From Gigaspora margarita (lineage: Eukaryota > Glomeromycota > Glomeromycetes > Diversisporales > Gigasporaceae), in assembly GCA_009809945.1 (NCBI GenBank), contig WTPW01000325.1, positions 220,109 through 284,108 of the forward strand: a stretch of 64,000 nucleotides of DNA. The letters run 5' to 3'. Made by a program: the position numbers and the translations under genes. This document shows, piece by piece, positions 30,126 to 42,920 of the stretch (position 1 is the first letter of the stretch; each line of letters opens with the position of its first letter). The notes below the pieces were generated by a model. It saw nothing but the letters and a program-made list of their open reading frames with translations. It searched no databases and was not told the DNA's origin.

Positions 30126-32444
30126 TTGGGAGTATAAAAATTTTTTTTAATTTTTTAATTTAATAACCTAATTTTAATCTTTTTAATATATCTTTATTGA
30201 AATATTTTAATATATTTGTACTAGCTAAAAATTTTATTATCAAACTACTTATGAAAATAGAATATGAGAAATAGCTGCATTTATTTATTTATTTTTTTTT
30301 TATTTATTTTTTTTTTTTTTTTAGAGTGTATCAGTTAAGATTTTTTTTTTTAGTTTTTTTACTATGATCCTCAAATATAACCTTATATAAATTACTCGGG
30401 GTCCTAATAGGACCCCAAAAAATATATAGATAGATCAGATATTAGCTTGTTTATTTTTTGGGGTTTTATGCAAATCTTTCTATTTTTAGTAATTTTTTGC
30501 TTATTTTTGAGGGTTTTCTGCAAATTTTTCCAATTTTAGTAATTTTATAATTAATATGATCTATCTATTATATTAATTTATTTATATATGTTTCAAAAAT
30601 TTTGCTATTTATATATAAAAAAGCATAATAAAATTTTAATTTATTAACAAAAATTTAAGTTATTAATTAATTTTAAAATTGTATTAGGTTTTCTTGCATT
30701 TTTATTGGATAGATAGGTTATACTATAGCTAAAAAATTGGTAGCTATATAAAATATATTGGCTTTAAATAAATTCCTGTACAATGATCATCACAAAATTC
30801 ATTATGTATACTACTATTTTTTAAACCAGCTATAATAAAAATTTCATGTGTTATTTTGCTTTTAAAGTCGTTTAGTTATACAAAATTCTGTAGTTCTATT
30901 GGTTCCAATATACAATTTTGAGATCAGAAGTAATCTTTAGCCCAGAAATTGCAAAGGTTTTGTCAATCTTCATAGGTTTCATTAATTGTTATAGGTTTTA
31001 TCAATCACTATAGATTTTATCAATTGTCAATTCATTATTTGAAAGTCACTTAACAAAATGGGTTCATCAATCATCAATGATGAGGGTTTAGTAACTTGTT
31101 AGGCATCATTAATCAGTATAGGTTTAAAAATAAGCCTTCACTATACTGATTTGCTTATCTATACTATAATACCATACTGATCTGCTATAATTTTGGTATA
31201 AAAATAACCAAATAGTGTGTAAAATACCCTATTCCATTTATACAATTCTGATCATTTATAATAATAACAATTAAATGAAAATTTAAATTGTGATGATATT
31301 TTTGATTATAACTTGCCTATTGATATATTAAACATAATATTTTGATTACCAAAAGTGTTAAAGCATAATAACTTGATTATATTGCTATATTAGTTTTAGC
31401 ATACTAATTATTTTTTGGATATAACTATGATTTTATTGGTTGATATATCGATATAAAACTTTGATTTACAAGAATCACAGAGAAAATTAGTAATAATCAG
31501 ATAATCTGGGTAGCAAAATTTATGAAATAGAAAATTTATAAATCAATTATCCAAATTTTGGTGAAATATAATTTTCTTAATATTTGCTAATATATTTTCT
31601 ATTTTTTTTATTAATTTATGTTTTACTTTTTATCTATTGCAGAGCAATTGTTCTTGTATTCACATTTATTCTTGAACTTAGAGACAATGCTTTCAAATTT
31701 GTGAAATATTTAATTGACTTTTTTTAGTGGTTGGCTAAGTGAAGTGAAATATGGTTAAGGTTAGGGTTACCTTTTTGACGCATTTATTGTTAAAAGGTTA
31801 TATAGATATCAATAATGTAATTTATGCAGTGTGTAGATCATATATTAAATTAACTCCACTTTAGCTGACCCCTTTTTTTAGATATAGTGTGTGATACCTA
31901 AAGACTAAAATGCTAATTTGTGATGAATTTGTCCTATTTTAAAAAATTTATAATGAATTTTGATATTTTATTAATTTCTTGTATTTTGATTAATTAAAAA
32001 TTTTTTTAGTGGCTAAAATTTTATTAATTAACAAATTGTTTAAAAATTAGCCAATAAACAAAGGCTAAAACATATTACATATCCCATTTGATTAACTTTT
32101 TAACATATTATATAAAAATTGAGCATGTTTAAAGTAGTATAAATCAAAAAATATATAATAATTATTTTCAAAATAAAGCTGCTAAGTTGTAGCAAATTAA
32201 ATTGGCTACAATTTAGCACCTTCCTTTTTTTTATATCCTTTCTGCATCATAAGCTATTAATTTTTGAAATTATTTTAGTCTTTAGGTATTGCGTACTGTA
32301 GTTTATAATATTAAGTAATCAAACAATAGAATCAAATATAGCAAATTCACATTTTACAATTTTAAGTGAGTTGATTAATTACTATCAGTAGTTTATTCTA
32401 ATCTAGCTGACTATGATTCTAATACATTTCTATATATTCTGACC
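30126..32444. other. AT-rich stretch without genes
   Basis: Holds a perfect hairpin GGGGTCCT-AAT-AGGACCCC (30398-30416), two ~50 bp tandem copies of a GGGGTTTTATGCAAATCTTT-like unit (30455-30560), poly(T) tracts (30285-30360) and a short GGTTAAGGTTAGGGTTA patch (~31754). No gene recognised. Confidence 0.5.
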
Positions 32445-32480
32445 AGAATTTTGGGACCCCCATATGAGTTGTATTAAACC
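32445..32480 (-). repeat. End of a CAGGGGTCCC-family element, facing outward
   Basis: GAATTTTGGGACCCCCAT is the complement of the left end of the MITE at 12147-12673. A matching inverted copy lies at ~33578-33620. The two face away from each other, with the Tc1/mariner remnant between. Confidence 0.5.
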
Positions 32481-32568
32481 TGGTATTATATATATTAGTA
32501 TTAGGTAGCTTACTATAGGCTTTAAATCAAATTTTAAAAATCAGAATTTTATATATAAAATAGTATAT

Positions 32569-33535
32569 GGGCCAGTGCAAAAATGTAGATATATAAATAT
32601 CATTACCTAAAATGATCTAATGATAGAAAGTTGGACGATCATGCTATATGGAGATAAAAATTGCAAAAAAGATAAGCATGATCGATAAACTTCATTTTAA
32701 GGTTAATTTTTTTTTTTTATCAAAATGGATGACTTGAAACGAGACAAATGCGCACCAAGTCTTTATGAACGAGAATGATTTTTAGCACTCTCCGATACTT
32801 TTTAGATTGTCGACAAGGCCAGAAGCAACGAGAAGACATGCCACTACACAAGCTTGTTGCCACAGTATTGGGACCTCAGTTGCACAAGTAATTGCTGAAT
32901 GGAACAATAGTGAAAAAAAAGAATTAACAGAATGTAAACCATCGGGTCAGCCCAAAAAAGAAGCCAATTCTAATGTTGCAGAAGTTATACGTGACACAGT
33001 TATGTCTGCAAACACCTTTGGCACTTCTTTTTCTACACCTGTTTTGCGAAAGAAGCTTGAAGAAGAAGGTTATTGCTAGGTAATAAATACAGGCACAATT
33101 TATTTTACACCCTCAATACTGCTATGAGCTTCAACCGATCGAAGGGATTTGGGTTGTCATGAAGCACGAAGTTGCTAAAGCCGCCCCGCATTCAATTCTT
33201 ATTTATATTAGAAACAAATTGTTAGAAGCGTTTACAGAAAAGGTCAGTTCTAAAACTATCACAGATCTTTGGCGAAAAACACTTACCAGGGCTAAGGAAT
33301 ACAAGAATCACGATGGTTACATTGCTTTGGTTGAAAATGATGTTGAAGATCTTTAAATTGAGGAAATTATTTCCTAATAAAATTTTTTTAAAATTTAATA
33401 AGGTTAATAAAAATTGTATTAAAACGATCCTAAATAGTGAAACAATAAATAAAAAAAATTAAATACTCATGTTAATTTTTTAAAAAAAATTTTTAACTAT
33501 CGCCATTTTCGTGTATCTACATTTTTGCACCGGCC
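32569..33535 (+). mobile_element. Tc1/mariner element, deletion derivative
   Basis: About 967 bp. The left end GGCCAGTGCAAAAATGTAGA matches the right end on the other strand, GGCCGGTGCAAAAATGTAGA. The coding part keeps an N-terminal helix-turn-helix-like region (32807-33079; TSVAQVIAEWN, GQPKKEAN) and a C-terminal DDE-domain piece (33126-33356; LQPIEGIWVVMKHEVAKAAP). The catalytic middle is missing, and stops and frameshifts interrupt the rest. It cannot move itself. Confidence 0.82.
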
Positions 33536-33577
33536 TATAATTGCTATAAGAAAATAAATTAACAATTTATGCAACTC

Positions 33578-33660
33578 ATACAGGAGAGTCCCAAAATTCT
33601 AGATTGGAATATATCAGAGTGTATTGGAAACATAGATATATAATGAACTAGAAAAACCCA
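33578..33660 (+). repeat. End of a CAGGGGTCCC-family element, facing outward
   Basis: ACAGGAGAGTCCCAAAATTC begins here, followed by AGATTGGAATATATCAGAGT, the mirror of 32445-32480. The rest of the element is not identifiable. Confidence 0.5.
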
Positions 33661-33992
33661 TCTCTAAAAGGTTTTCTATTTTGAGGAGTTATTTAAAACT
33701 ATGTACATACATGATATAGAGCCAATAGAATTGTTTATTTTGATTGACATGGATTAAGCCTAAGAGGCAAAAATAGTGAAAAAAAGCAAACATTACAAAA
33801 TACAAGAAACAACAGTCAAAACCCATTTTGGTGCATTAATAAAAAATGTCAAAAGCTCAATTTTACTATAAAATATGCTTTAATCCTAACCCAAACTAAC
33901 TCTTATCCTAACTTTAATAAAAAATCAAAAATATATGACTGGACATAACTTTAGATATCCTCTATTTTGAAAAAATAGTAATTGTTTGTATT

Positions 33993-34519
33993 GGGGCATC
34001 CATAAATTACGTTATGCTTGAGGGGGGGGTCCCCCAAAATATAACGATTTTGCAATATGGGGGGGTCCCCCCAACATAATGCAATTTTTTTCTATAAATT
34101 TGTCTAAAACTTGTTCCGGTGGTCCAAATTGGATGATTTTGGTACCATTCGAACCGTCTCGAGGAGAGGATTCGAATTGTACCAATTTCATTTGATTGGG
34201 ATCACTGTATCACGTTTTATTAACGAAATACTATTGGTTATTATGTTTTCTTATAAAATTACTATAAAATCAATAGTATTTCGTTAATAAACGTGATCCA
34301 GTGATCCAAATGAAACGATTTTGGTACCATTGGATTTGTCTCATAGAGACGAATCGAATGGTACCAAAATCATCCAGATTGGGCCACTGGGTCATAATAT
34401 ATTCAAGTTTTTGTAAAATTTTATATATAAACATACGGATTTTTAAAAATTTTTTTATATAGTAGAGGGGGGTCAAGAGCTACTATGTAGGGGTACATAA
34501 TGTTATTTATGGATGCCCC
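33993..34519. mobile_element. 527-bp foldback MITE with GGGGCATCCATAAAT ends, copy 1
   Basis: Near-complete palindrome: ends GGGGCATCCATAAAT and ATTTATGGATGCCCC, subterminal GGGGGTCCCC words, and ~250 bp arms meeting near 34258. Copy 2 (46735-47262) sits inside the Gypsy element. Flanking TAT suggests a 3-bp target duplication. Non-coding. Confidence 0.85.
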
Positions 34520-34599
34520 TATATTAAGCAAAATATATATTTTTGATGCACCTGCACCTACTTTTTTGATACTAATCAATATGAAAATCCTAGTAAAAA

Positions 34600-35775
34600 T
34601 AAGAATTATAAACCTTTGAGTAAAGATATCCTGACAACCTTAAAACCAAATTTAGTAAACTTTTTTATTCAAATTCTATAATTTTATAGAATACAAATAA
34701 AAAATCATCAAATTTAGTCAAGTGGCTATTGAGTTATCTTTATTCAAAGTCAGAGAAAATCATAACACCTATTAAAATAGAAGCTGTGCCAAATTTTTTA
34801 TCTAACTTTGAGCAAAGATACCTTGACAACCATCTGACCAATTTTGATAAAACTTTTTTTATTTGAATTCTAAAGCTTCATAGAATTCTAATAAAAAATT
34901 ACTGAATTTAGTCAAGTTGTTGTCAAGATTAGTGATGCCACTGAAATTGATTTTTGAAAAAGGCCTATTTCATCTCCATTAGAAAAAATTAAAATTTTTT
35001 ATAAGGAAGAGCAAATAAAATTTATAGATATGTTTCTTATAATTTCGTCTATTCAAAAAAAGTATCAAATAATTTTGTATTTCAAGTAAATAGGTCAAAA
35101 CAATTTTGTCTTTAAATTTTAATTTCAGGTTTTCAAACTCGAAATACTTTCATCCTTATGTATAGTCAAGATATCTTTTCTCAAAGTCAAAACTACCAAA
35201 ATAAAAGTAGTGCCAAATTTTTTTCTAAATTTGAATGAAGATATCTTGACAACCATCTAATCAAATTTGATAAAACTTTTTTTATTTGAATTCTATAAAG
35301 GTAAGAATTCAAATAAAAAAAGGTTTATCAAATTTGGTTAGATTGTTGTCAAAATATCTTTGCTCAAATTTAGAAAAAATAGGTACAGCTTCTATTTTGA
35401 AAGTTTTTTGATTTTTCTCTGATTTTGAGTAAAAATATCTTAATAGCCACTTGACTAAATTTGATAAAAATTTTTATTTAAATTCTGTGAAGCTATAGAA
35501 TATAAATAAAAAAAGGTTTATTAAATTAATTAGATGGTTGTCAAGGTATTTTCATTCAAAGTTAGATAAAAAATTTGGTACAGCTTCTATTTTAATAGAC
35601 ATTTTAATTTTTCTCTGAATTTGAGTAAAGATAACTCAACAACCACTTGACTAAATTTGATAAATTTTTTTATTTGAATTCTATGAAGTTATAGAATTCA
35701 AATAAAAAAGTTTTACTAAATTTGGTCTTAAGATTGTCAAGATATCCTTGTTCAAAGATTTGAACATTCTTATTT
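34600..35775. repeat. Array of palindromic hairpin repeats
   Basis: Five or six copies of the ~160-200 bp unit also found at 28760-30125: ATATCTTGACAACCATCT, then AAATTTGATAAAACTTTTTT, then a GAATTC centre and the mirrored half, each followed by a TTGCTCAAAGT-type spacer. Copies are diverged. No gene. Confidence 0.72.
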
Positions 35776-35821
35776 TTACTAGGATTTTTATGTTAATTAG
35801 TATCACAAAAGGACCCTCTAG

Positions 35822-36403
35822 TAGGTTGTTTAGGATTATGGTGTGGTATAATTTGATCTGTACTACATACGCATTATGCATCACATATAAAGTTGCATAA
35901 TTTGGGCATTTTACAGAATAATTCATATAATATAAATGTACTAGTTTTTGCCTAATAAAATTGCTCAAAATAGAATAAAAAGCTAGAGTTTGGAACTAAA
36001 ATATTTTTCACTAGTTAAAAATGGCTTGATCAGTTAGCATATAAAAAACAAAACTGGTTCCAAACTATATATAGATAGGACAAATAACCAACTATGGCAC
36101 TTTAAATAATTTTCTTTGATCAATTTTAAGCAGTCTATATACACATATACTATCTGCTATATATTAATATACAAGATAAAAAACCTAAATAGATATTTAA
36201 AAATTTTATATCTTATTTAGATATCTGAGTATTCATGCAGTTGTTAATATGTTTATAGAAATTTTTTGAATATTTTGTATAATTTGTAGTATAGCACATA
36301 ATATACTGCATATTTTAAACTAAAAACTTGCATAATTTGCATAATTTACTGTTTGCTACATGCATAATTTGGCTATTCTTGCATTATAATCCTGGATACC
36401 CTG
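35822..36403. mobile_element. hAT-type MITE with GCATAAT word
   Basis: 582 bp with ends TAGGTTGTTTAGGATTATGG and ATAATCCTGGATACCCTG, flanked by a perfect 8-bp duplication CCCTCTAG (35814-35821 and 36404-36411). TGCATAAT/ATTATGCA words recur towards both ends. A related, longer pair of ends lies at 37551-39181. Confidence 0.87.
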
Positions 36404-36439
36404 CCCTCTAGGAGTTTAGACTTGGTTGTTGAAAAGGTA

Positions 36440-36660
36440 TAAACTGATCATGTGCAGATCAAACTATACACCTGACTAATATAACTAACTAAAATACTAG
36501 CTACTATGGGTCAAGATTCTTAAACCTTGTACTGGAAGGCAGAAAGAGGTGTGGAAGATTTGGTCCAGGTCTCAAGGTTCTTTGGGTCTTGAAGATTTCT
36601 TCTACTTTTTATTATGGTGTGATTTTTAATATTTGATTTGGATTGTGAACATTATTCACA
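36440..36660 (-). repeat. Dispersed repeat, copy 2 (inverted relative to 27430-27640)
   Basis: The reverse complement of this region aligns block by block with 27430-27640. Its position just right of a MITE is probably coincidental. Confidence 0.7.
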
Positions 36661-37219
36661 ATGTCATGTAGTTATCTCTAATTGGGCTCAATTAAGTTTT
36701 GATGGTAGCTGGAGGCAGTTGGAAATTAGAAAATTAAATCAATGATAGGGTTACAGGATTGTATCAATTGCTAAGGGATAATCACGAGATAGTGATTGTT
36801 TGATATATGCGGCAATCAATTATTGTTTAACTTTTGACAACAACAGGTCGTTGAAGATTTTCTATATAAAGGTAGGTTGACTGATTTGGGGTTCTTTCTC
36901 TACTTTTTTTATGATTGATTATGATTAACACTTCTACTTGAATTTTGAAGATTAAACTGATAGCAGGGTTTTTACTATAATAATAGGAACAATGAAAAGT
37001 GTATTTGGATGACTTATTAGGGATGAGACTTAAAAGGCAAGTATTTATTATTGGGGTCACTACTTCAAATATGATGATTTTGAAGGATTAAAACTCAACT
37101 GAGTTGTTAACTTGTAGTGAGTTGTACTCTACTGAGTTGTTTGTTTTCAAGGTAACAGGGACATCACTTTTATACTTTTTCATTATAATGTAGATACATG
37201 TTTGATAGTGAAACTATGG
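36661..37219. other. AT-rich stretch, no gene
   Basis: Nothing recognised on either strand. Confidence 0.45.
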
Positions 37220-37377
37220 CAGAACTGACAGATCTGGCCAATTTGATCAGAACTGACAGATCTGGCCAATTTGATCAGAACTGACAGATCTGGCCAATTT
37301 GATCAGAACTAACAGATCTGGCCAATTTGATCAGAACTGACAGATCTGGCCGATTTGATCAGAACTGACAGATCTGG
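37220..37377. repeat. 28-bp minisatellite, 5.6 units
   Basis: Unit CAGAACTGACAGATCTGG plus CCAATTTGAT, almost invariant, so expansion is recent or homogenisation is ongoing. The unit resembles the GATCTG word of the MITE at 24216-24580, but ends of that element are absent. Confidence 0.92.
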
Positions 37378-37471
37378 TAGAGATATCAGACAAATATACA
37401 AATCAGACAATGTCTATTTAAAAATATAAAGTACTAATTTATAAATAACTAATAATAACAAAACAACTAAT

Positions 37472-37500
37472 AATATAATAATAATAATAATAATAATAAA
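37472..37500. repeat. (AAT)n microsatellite
   Basis: About nine AAT repeats. Confidence 0.9.
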
Positions 37501-37550
37501 ATAAAATATAGCATAATAAATAAAAAAAACTTATGGATGGGAGCCCTTCA

Positions 37551-39181
37551 CAGTGTTCAGGATTATGCAAAGCATAATATGTGCATAATTAACCAAATTT
37601 TCGCATTGCAAATGCTTCACATAATCAGGCAAAAAAAAGCATCCTTGTTATATAATTGGTGGATCAGTATTATAAATAGTAGCATTATTCAGCAGAGCAT
37701 AGAAGAAACTTGCATTTTTATGGAAAATCACGGGTAATAACATTTGTGTGATTGGCTAATTGATGTAGATCCAAACGTAATGATTGACCAATCAAATCAA
37801 CTAAAAATTCTTTCGATATGCAAAATTACACAAAATTACGCAAAATTATGCAAAAAATAAGTTTATTATTAATAAAGTATTTTTAATATTAAGTAATTTT
37901 ATTATCTTTTAACTATTAGATTTTACTGAAAAAACGTTACATCCAACATGTTACTACTCCATAGTCTATACTACTGTAATTAAATCACACCATTGTATTT
38001 ATTATACTACGTATTAGAGTTAGTTTGATATAGAATACTTATATGTGTCGTAGTTCAGGTAAAATAAATCGTGTTAAAGTATTCATAATGCGTAGCCTGT
38101 TTAATAAATGTATAAAATTTATGTTAGCATAACACTCACAGTTTAACAATTTATAAATCTATAGTTTGGCTTCATAATTTGAACATAGTAGAATCTCAAT
38201 AAACTCTGCCAATTACCAAACACCCTACCTTTGTTATTATGAAAACTTTCTGGGAAAGCGATTGAAAACGATTAGAAAAGATTTTCTGCTAGAAATACTC
38301 AAAAGAAGAACTTTTACTTATAAATAGGGGTACCTTAAGTTTAACTTTTTATGGTTAAGCGGATGGTAAAATTGCTGGTTTTTAGACTACAATCATATAT
38401 CAAAATTTCAATTGCCCATATAAATAGTTTGTGTAACATTTATTTCAGAATCTATCGAATGCGAGTTTCTCCTATGCTATTCAGCAGTACAGTACATTAT
38501 TTTACATTGTAAGCATAATGAATTGCTAAATAGAGCAAGTAATAATGATAAGATAAATAAAAGTAATACCTCTTAAATAGTTTTATGATGTCATTGATGT
38601 CAGACGTCAAGGGGTTAAATAAGAAAAAAAACGATACTTGGATATCCAAGATTTTATTAAAAAAATTCTTTTGTAGTTCTGGCTTGTTAGTAAAAAGTTG
38701 CAAGTTTAATTAAAAAAAAAACAATATTGTTATGGCCACAGAACGACTTTATAAAAATCATACAAATAAGTAACACTTTTTATGCAGATAGAGGATAAGC
38801 CACTATTGATTATGAAAAAAAATCTGTAATCGATAAACACCTCAAATCTTCTAATCATAAAAAAACTCCATACCAAATATTAGCAAGGTTGCATTAATTT
38901 ATATTTGGTTACCAGTGTCAGGTGTGGAGTTGAACATAACTTTTCAGCTTATTAGCGAATTTTGGCAGATATAGACATGCTTTATCAGAAAATTCTATTT
39001 AAAATTAGAATGTTGAATTTTTAAATTTTAATAAATAAATAATAGTATTATATATGGGATCAAAAATCGCATCCTATTTAATTATTTCGCATAATTTTAA
39101 AATCATTTCGCACCCATTGCATAATTGACCTAATCGCATTACATAATTCACCTTATCGCATCGCATAATCCTGGACACCCT
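37551..39181. mobile_element. Possible longer relative of the GCATAAT-word MITE
   Basis: The left end CAGTGTTCAGGATTATGC and, on the other strand, the right end TAGGGTGTCCAGGATTATGC share the CAGGATTAT motif and GCATAAT words of the MITE at 35822-36403. The 1.6 kb between has no transposase; open frames such as 38497-38703 (minus) are unrecognised. No target duplication is matched, so it could be two independent fragments. Confidence 0.45.
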
Positions 39182-39182
39182 A

Positions 39183-39509
39183 GTCTAGACACTTTTGCAG
39201 TAATGTGACCATCACGTGGTGTGGCGTAATTTGGATAAACTTTTTGGCTTTATGTTAAGTTAGGGTTAGAGTTCATATATATAGATTTAAAAGGCCACTA
39301 TCTATATGTAAAATCGCGTTCTGGGCATTTTTATGTGGTTTTCAAGGCCAGTTTAAACTAGTTTTCGAGCATTTTCGCTCTTTTCTCTTTTTTTCTTCTT
39401 GTACCATGTTTTGTTTTAATGTTGGACTGATCCGGGAAGATCAAAATTTACGTTCTCTGATTGGTTGATTCTCATGCGCCACGTTACGTTACTGCAAAAG
39501 TGTCTAGAC
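39183..39509. mobile_element. MITE with GTCTAGACACTTTTGCAGTAA ends (member D)
   Basis: 327 bp with inverted ends (GTCTAGACACTTTTGCAGTA on both strands), subterminal CACGTGG/GCCACGT words and an interior GTTAAGTTAGGGTTAGAGTT run as in members A-C. Non-coding. Confidence 0.7.
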
Positions 39510-39834
39510 CCCTGGTGCGGTTTCAAAAAAGTAAGTGCAGGTGTATCAAAAATGTATGTTTTGCATTTATTTTTAAACAATGCATGTGATTATGAAACAC
39601 TGATTAACTAACTAATTTAATTGAGTCATCAATCTTTGGTTTTAATTCTATTGTTAGAACACGAATGTAAAAACATTGGTTTACATTCAAGTTAAAATAT
39701 CTCGATAAATTATTATATTAACGTAGGTAAAAAGTGAAATAAACATCTGATATAGATATAAACCGCAACTTTAATTTGAATCAAAAATCTTGAAATTGAT
39801 AAAAAAGTGTCAGAGATGGGTTATCCTAGTCTAT

Positions 39835-40028
39835 TGCCCACATGGTCGTCTGGATCGGAATTAATCAATTTTGCCCCAAGATCTTAAAAATTTTTACTAA
39901 TAAATTATATCCATTCATTAATTAAAAAATGCCCAGCTGATAATTTTGCTATAGAACCTGCTTACAACTAGGACTAAACGCCGACCCATATTCGAAGCAT
40001 CCGACCCGGAATTTTGGTAACCCTCCTG
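39835..40028 (-). mobile_element. Tc1/mariner-type MITE, internally deleted copy
   Basis: Reverse-orientation relative of 12147-12673: it keeps the CCGACCCGGAATTTTGG...CCTCCTG end followed by TA, the GCCCAGCTGATAATTTTGCT block and part of the other arm (GGATCGGAATTAATCAATTT). About 330 bp of the middle and the far end are missing. Confidence 0.7.
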
Positions 40029-42084
40029 TAAAATTCTTACAGGAGCAAGTATTACATCGGATGTGAATATGTACATGCGAGGTTTCTATATGTATTGCTT
40101 TGCCATCATTTAATTTGCAATATAACCATACGATTTTTACATAGCAATCCCAAAAATTCCTAGTCGAATTTAGTGTTCTGCGTCATTTCACAATTTAGGT
40201 CGATTTCAAATTGACCTAAGTCATTATTAAATTTTGAACATACTTTATTTCTCAGTGAAAATTAAAAAAGATAAAATTATATAACCAATTGATAAAATTA
40301 TACAACCAATTGATAAAATTACACAACCATTAATAATATTAATATATCGTAAACGTTCATTTACATAAATAAAAAGTGATAAAAAATTTGCATAAATTTA
40401 TTTAAGAAATTAAAAAAAAAAAATACATAAATTGGCTTAAATTACAGTCTTGATTAGCATGCTTCGTTACTTGGTGCACAGCACAAATTATCTTATAAAA
40501 ATGCGTCCCTATGTTATTTTTAATCGGCCCAATTGTATGAAGTTTTTTAATTATACCAACATAAAGAATTTTAAAATTATGAGTTATTCAATATTTAAAT
40601 TTTGAGTTATGTGAATCACTTGGATTTTTAAGTGCTGTTAAACATTAGTTACCGGTATATTGATTTCGATCCATTAAAGAACGCTTGTTTTTCCTTTGAC
40701 GAATTTAAAGTTTCTAATATTTGATCAAAGATTTCACGAGTCAGAAAGTTGTTCATTTCATATTAAGAAATTAATAAGAAAAAAATGAAAAATGTTTACT
40801 TTAACTAATATGGCATATGTAATACGTAATATATTTGTAGTACTGTATAATAAAATGTAATAATTCTGAGTTCTAATTTTTTATTAAATTTCTTAGTATA
40901 ATAGAATTTAATAATCAATTGCATTAAGAATTGACCTAAGTTATTTATAAATCGGCGAAATTAAGAATGATAAATTGACAAACAATGAATGTAAGGAACG
41001 GTATGTTTGGTTGCATAAACAATTATTAATCAACATAACGTACTAATGTATTATAATTTTTCAATGACAATAATTTAGTATCACTAGAATGTTGGCAAGG
41101 AATGACCTGATGGCTTTTAAACATTTGATATAGATATTGAGACTAATTCTGATTAGAAAAATTGTTCTGACAAAGAAGGTTAGCTGCCCGAGCTTTTTTA
41201 GATCGACGTGGCCCATTATTTTCCTATCATTTCACGAGACATTTAATAGATTTTCTTTAAAGTTACAGGGAACTATATCTAACCACAAACAAAGACTCGC
41301 ATCACTCATGACTCTTAGCTAACATCCATTTTCTTTTTCCCTACTACATTAAGATATGCCTTTCAATGATTATTTTCTACTTCATTTAGACATAAAATAT
41401 TTATTCTCCACAACAGCATTGCGATATTCTTTAGCCTGTAATTAAGAAATACTACGTATAATGCCAAGGATGAAATGCTTGGCTATATGATGTGTGAAAA
41501 TGGTTCCAAACAAATTTATGCTTTTAATGAATGTTCTTTTCACATTCATCGTATGATTATTTTACTATTTGCCACCTTTCTTGGAAATTTTGAGTCCTGT
41601 GATCCATACATTTTTAATCTTTTTTTTTCACAAGTTCCAAACCAAATTTATATCTATGTGTCACTCTTGATCAATTTGCTGATTTATATTAACAATATAA
41701 TTTATTTTAATAAATTCGAATATAATTAGCGTTAGAATTTATAGTGATACGATGAATTATAATATAAAAGTTGCTGCAAACTGGTTTTTATGTTAAGTGC
41801 ACTTAAATCATAGCACGCTAATAATGCTAATTGTGTAAAAGTTTGAATAAATACTTGAATAAGCCAGATAGGCTTGATATATAATTAAAGCTTACGACGA
41901 ATTGATCGTACTGTATCAAGTGTGAATATAATTAATATTTATTATATAAATTGTCTGATATTGGATTAGATCCGCTTTCTAATAATTAAGGAATTTAAGA
42001 CTCACTAAAAATAATCAATAGTAACACTTTACTATCTATTTCTATAAATGGATTATATAGCATTTTATTTTGTTAAAAAGATTA
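40029..42084. other. AT-rich stretch, no recognised gene
   Basis: ACAACCAATTGATAAAATTA words repeat at 40280-40335. Two short open frames (41137-41322 and 41475-41729) have no recognisable domain. Nothing else seen. Confidence 0.45.
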
Positions 42085-42087
42085 ATC

Positions 42088-42117
42088 GGGTTGACCCACA
42101 AAACCATGGGTCGACCT
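42088..42117. repeat. Short inverted repeat GGTTGACCCA / TGGGTCGACC
   Basis: A 10-bp stem with one wobble position in a local GC-rich patch. Possibly a fragment of a MITE with a GGTCGACC word. Confidence 0.45.
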
Positions 42118-42920
42118 CCAACTCTCCCGCCAGCTCGGCCAATAAATCAGGGTCGATCCATATCACTACAGAAGTTAGTAGCTACTGTATATGTATTAAA
42201 TAAAATGAAAAAGAATCGCAGCCACAGGTAAATGTAAACTTACGTGTGGTCAATAATATAACGTTTATGCGAAATAACGTTTGTGGGCGTTATTTTGAAA
42301 TCGAACCCTTCAAAATTGCTTACATAGTCTCGAATTAACGCCAATATCGTTTCGAATTAATGCACAATACATATCATTTTTAGAAAAATGACATAACAGT
42401 AGACCTTCCATTAATGCATGCTTTATAAGTGTAGTTCACATGCACTTTCTTTCTATAAATACACTTTTTTTTCTTTCTATAAGTGCACATCATCATTTAT
42501 TTTCCTAATGTAATTAACATTATATTTAGATTTCATTCCATAAATGCGCATTCGTAAGGAATGACAGTATTTAATTCAAAAAAGTCAATCCTTATTTCGA
42601 AAAACGTATATTTGAATATCCAAAACAACGCGCTGGTCAATTAATTAACAAGTCAGTATTACTGGGAATCATTTTGGTGCCGAAATCTTATAATTGATTA
42701 GAGATGAAGTTTTAATTTCAACATCATTGGCTATTACTACTTTTTGCAAATAAAGAACTTTCTTAACTAAAAAATATAAATAATACACAGACTTATACGG
42801 ACTGTGCATGACAATTTGAACATAATTTTAACATTCATAAATCATGAATCTGAAATAGTTTAAGATTCTATTTATCTTGCCTGTAATTTTTTTGATTATG
42901 CATATTGAAAAAATTCATGG
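42118..42920. other. Spacer before the LTR element
   Basis: Contains GCGAAATAACG and TTCGAATTAATGCACAATAC words (42268-42370) that resemble the ends of the MITE at 1395-1508 but do not form clean inverted ends. No gene. Confidence 0.4.

Noticed and set aside
37220-37377. CRISPR array
   Set aside because: Direct head-to-tail 28-bp minisatellite with no variable spacers, in a eukaryotic context.
41475-41729. 84-codon open frame with aromatic and hydrophobic residues
   Set aside because: T-rich composition, no domain, no supporting splice or neighbour signal.
42250-42370. Second copy of the 1395-1508 MITE
   Set aside because: Similar words (GCGAAATAACG, TGCACAATAC) but no clean inverted ends or matching length.
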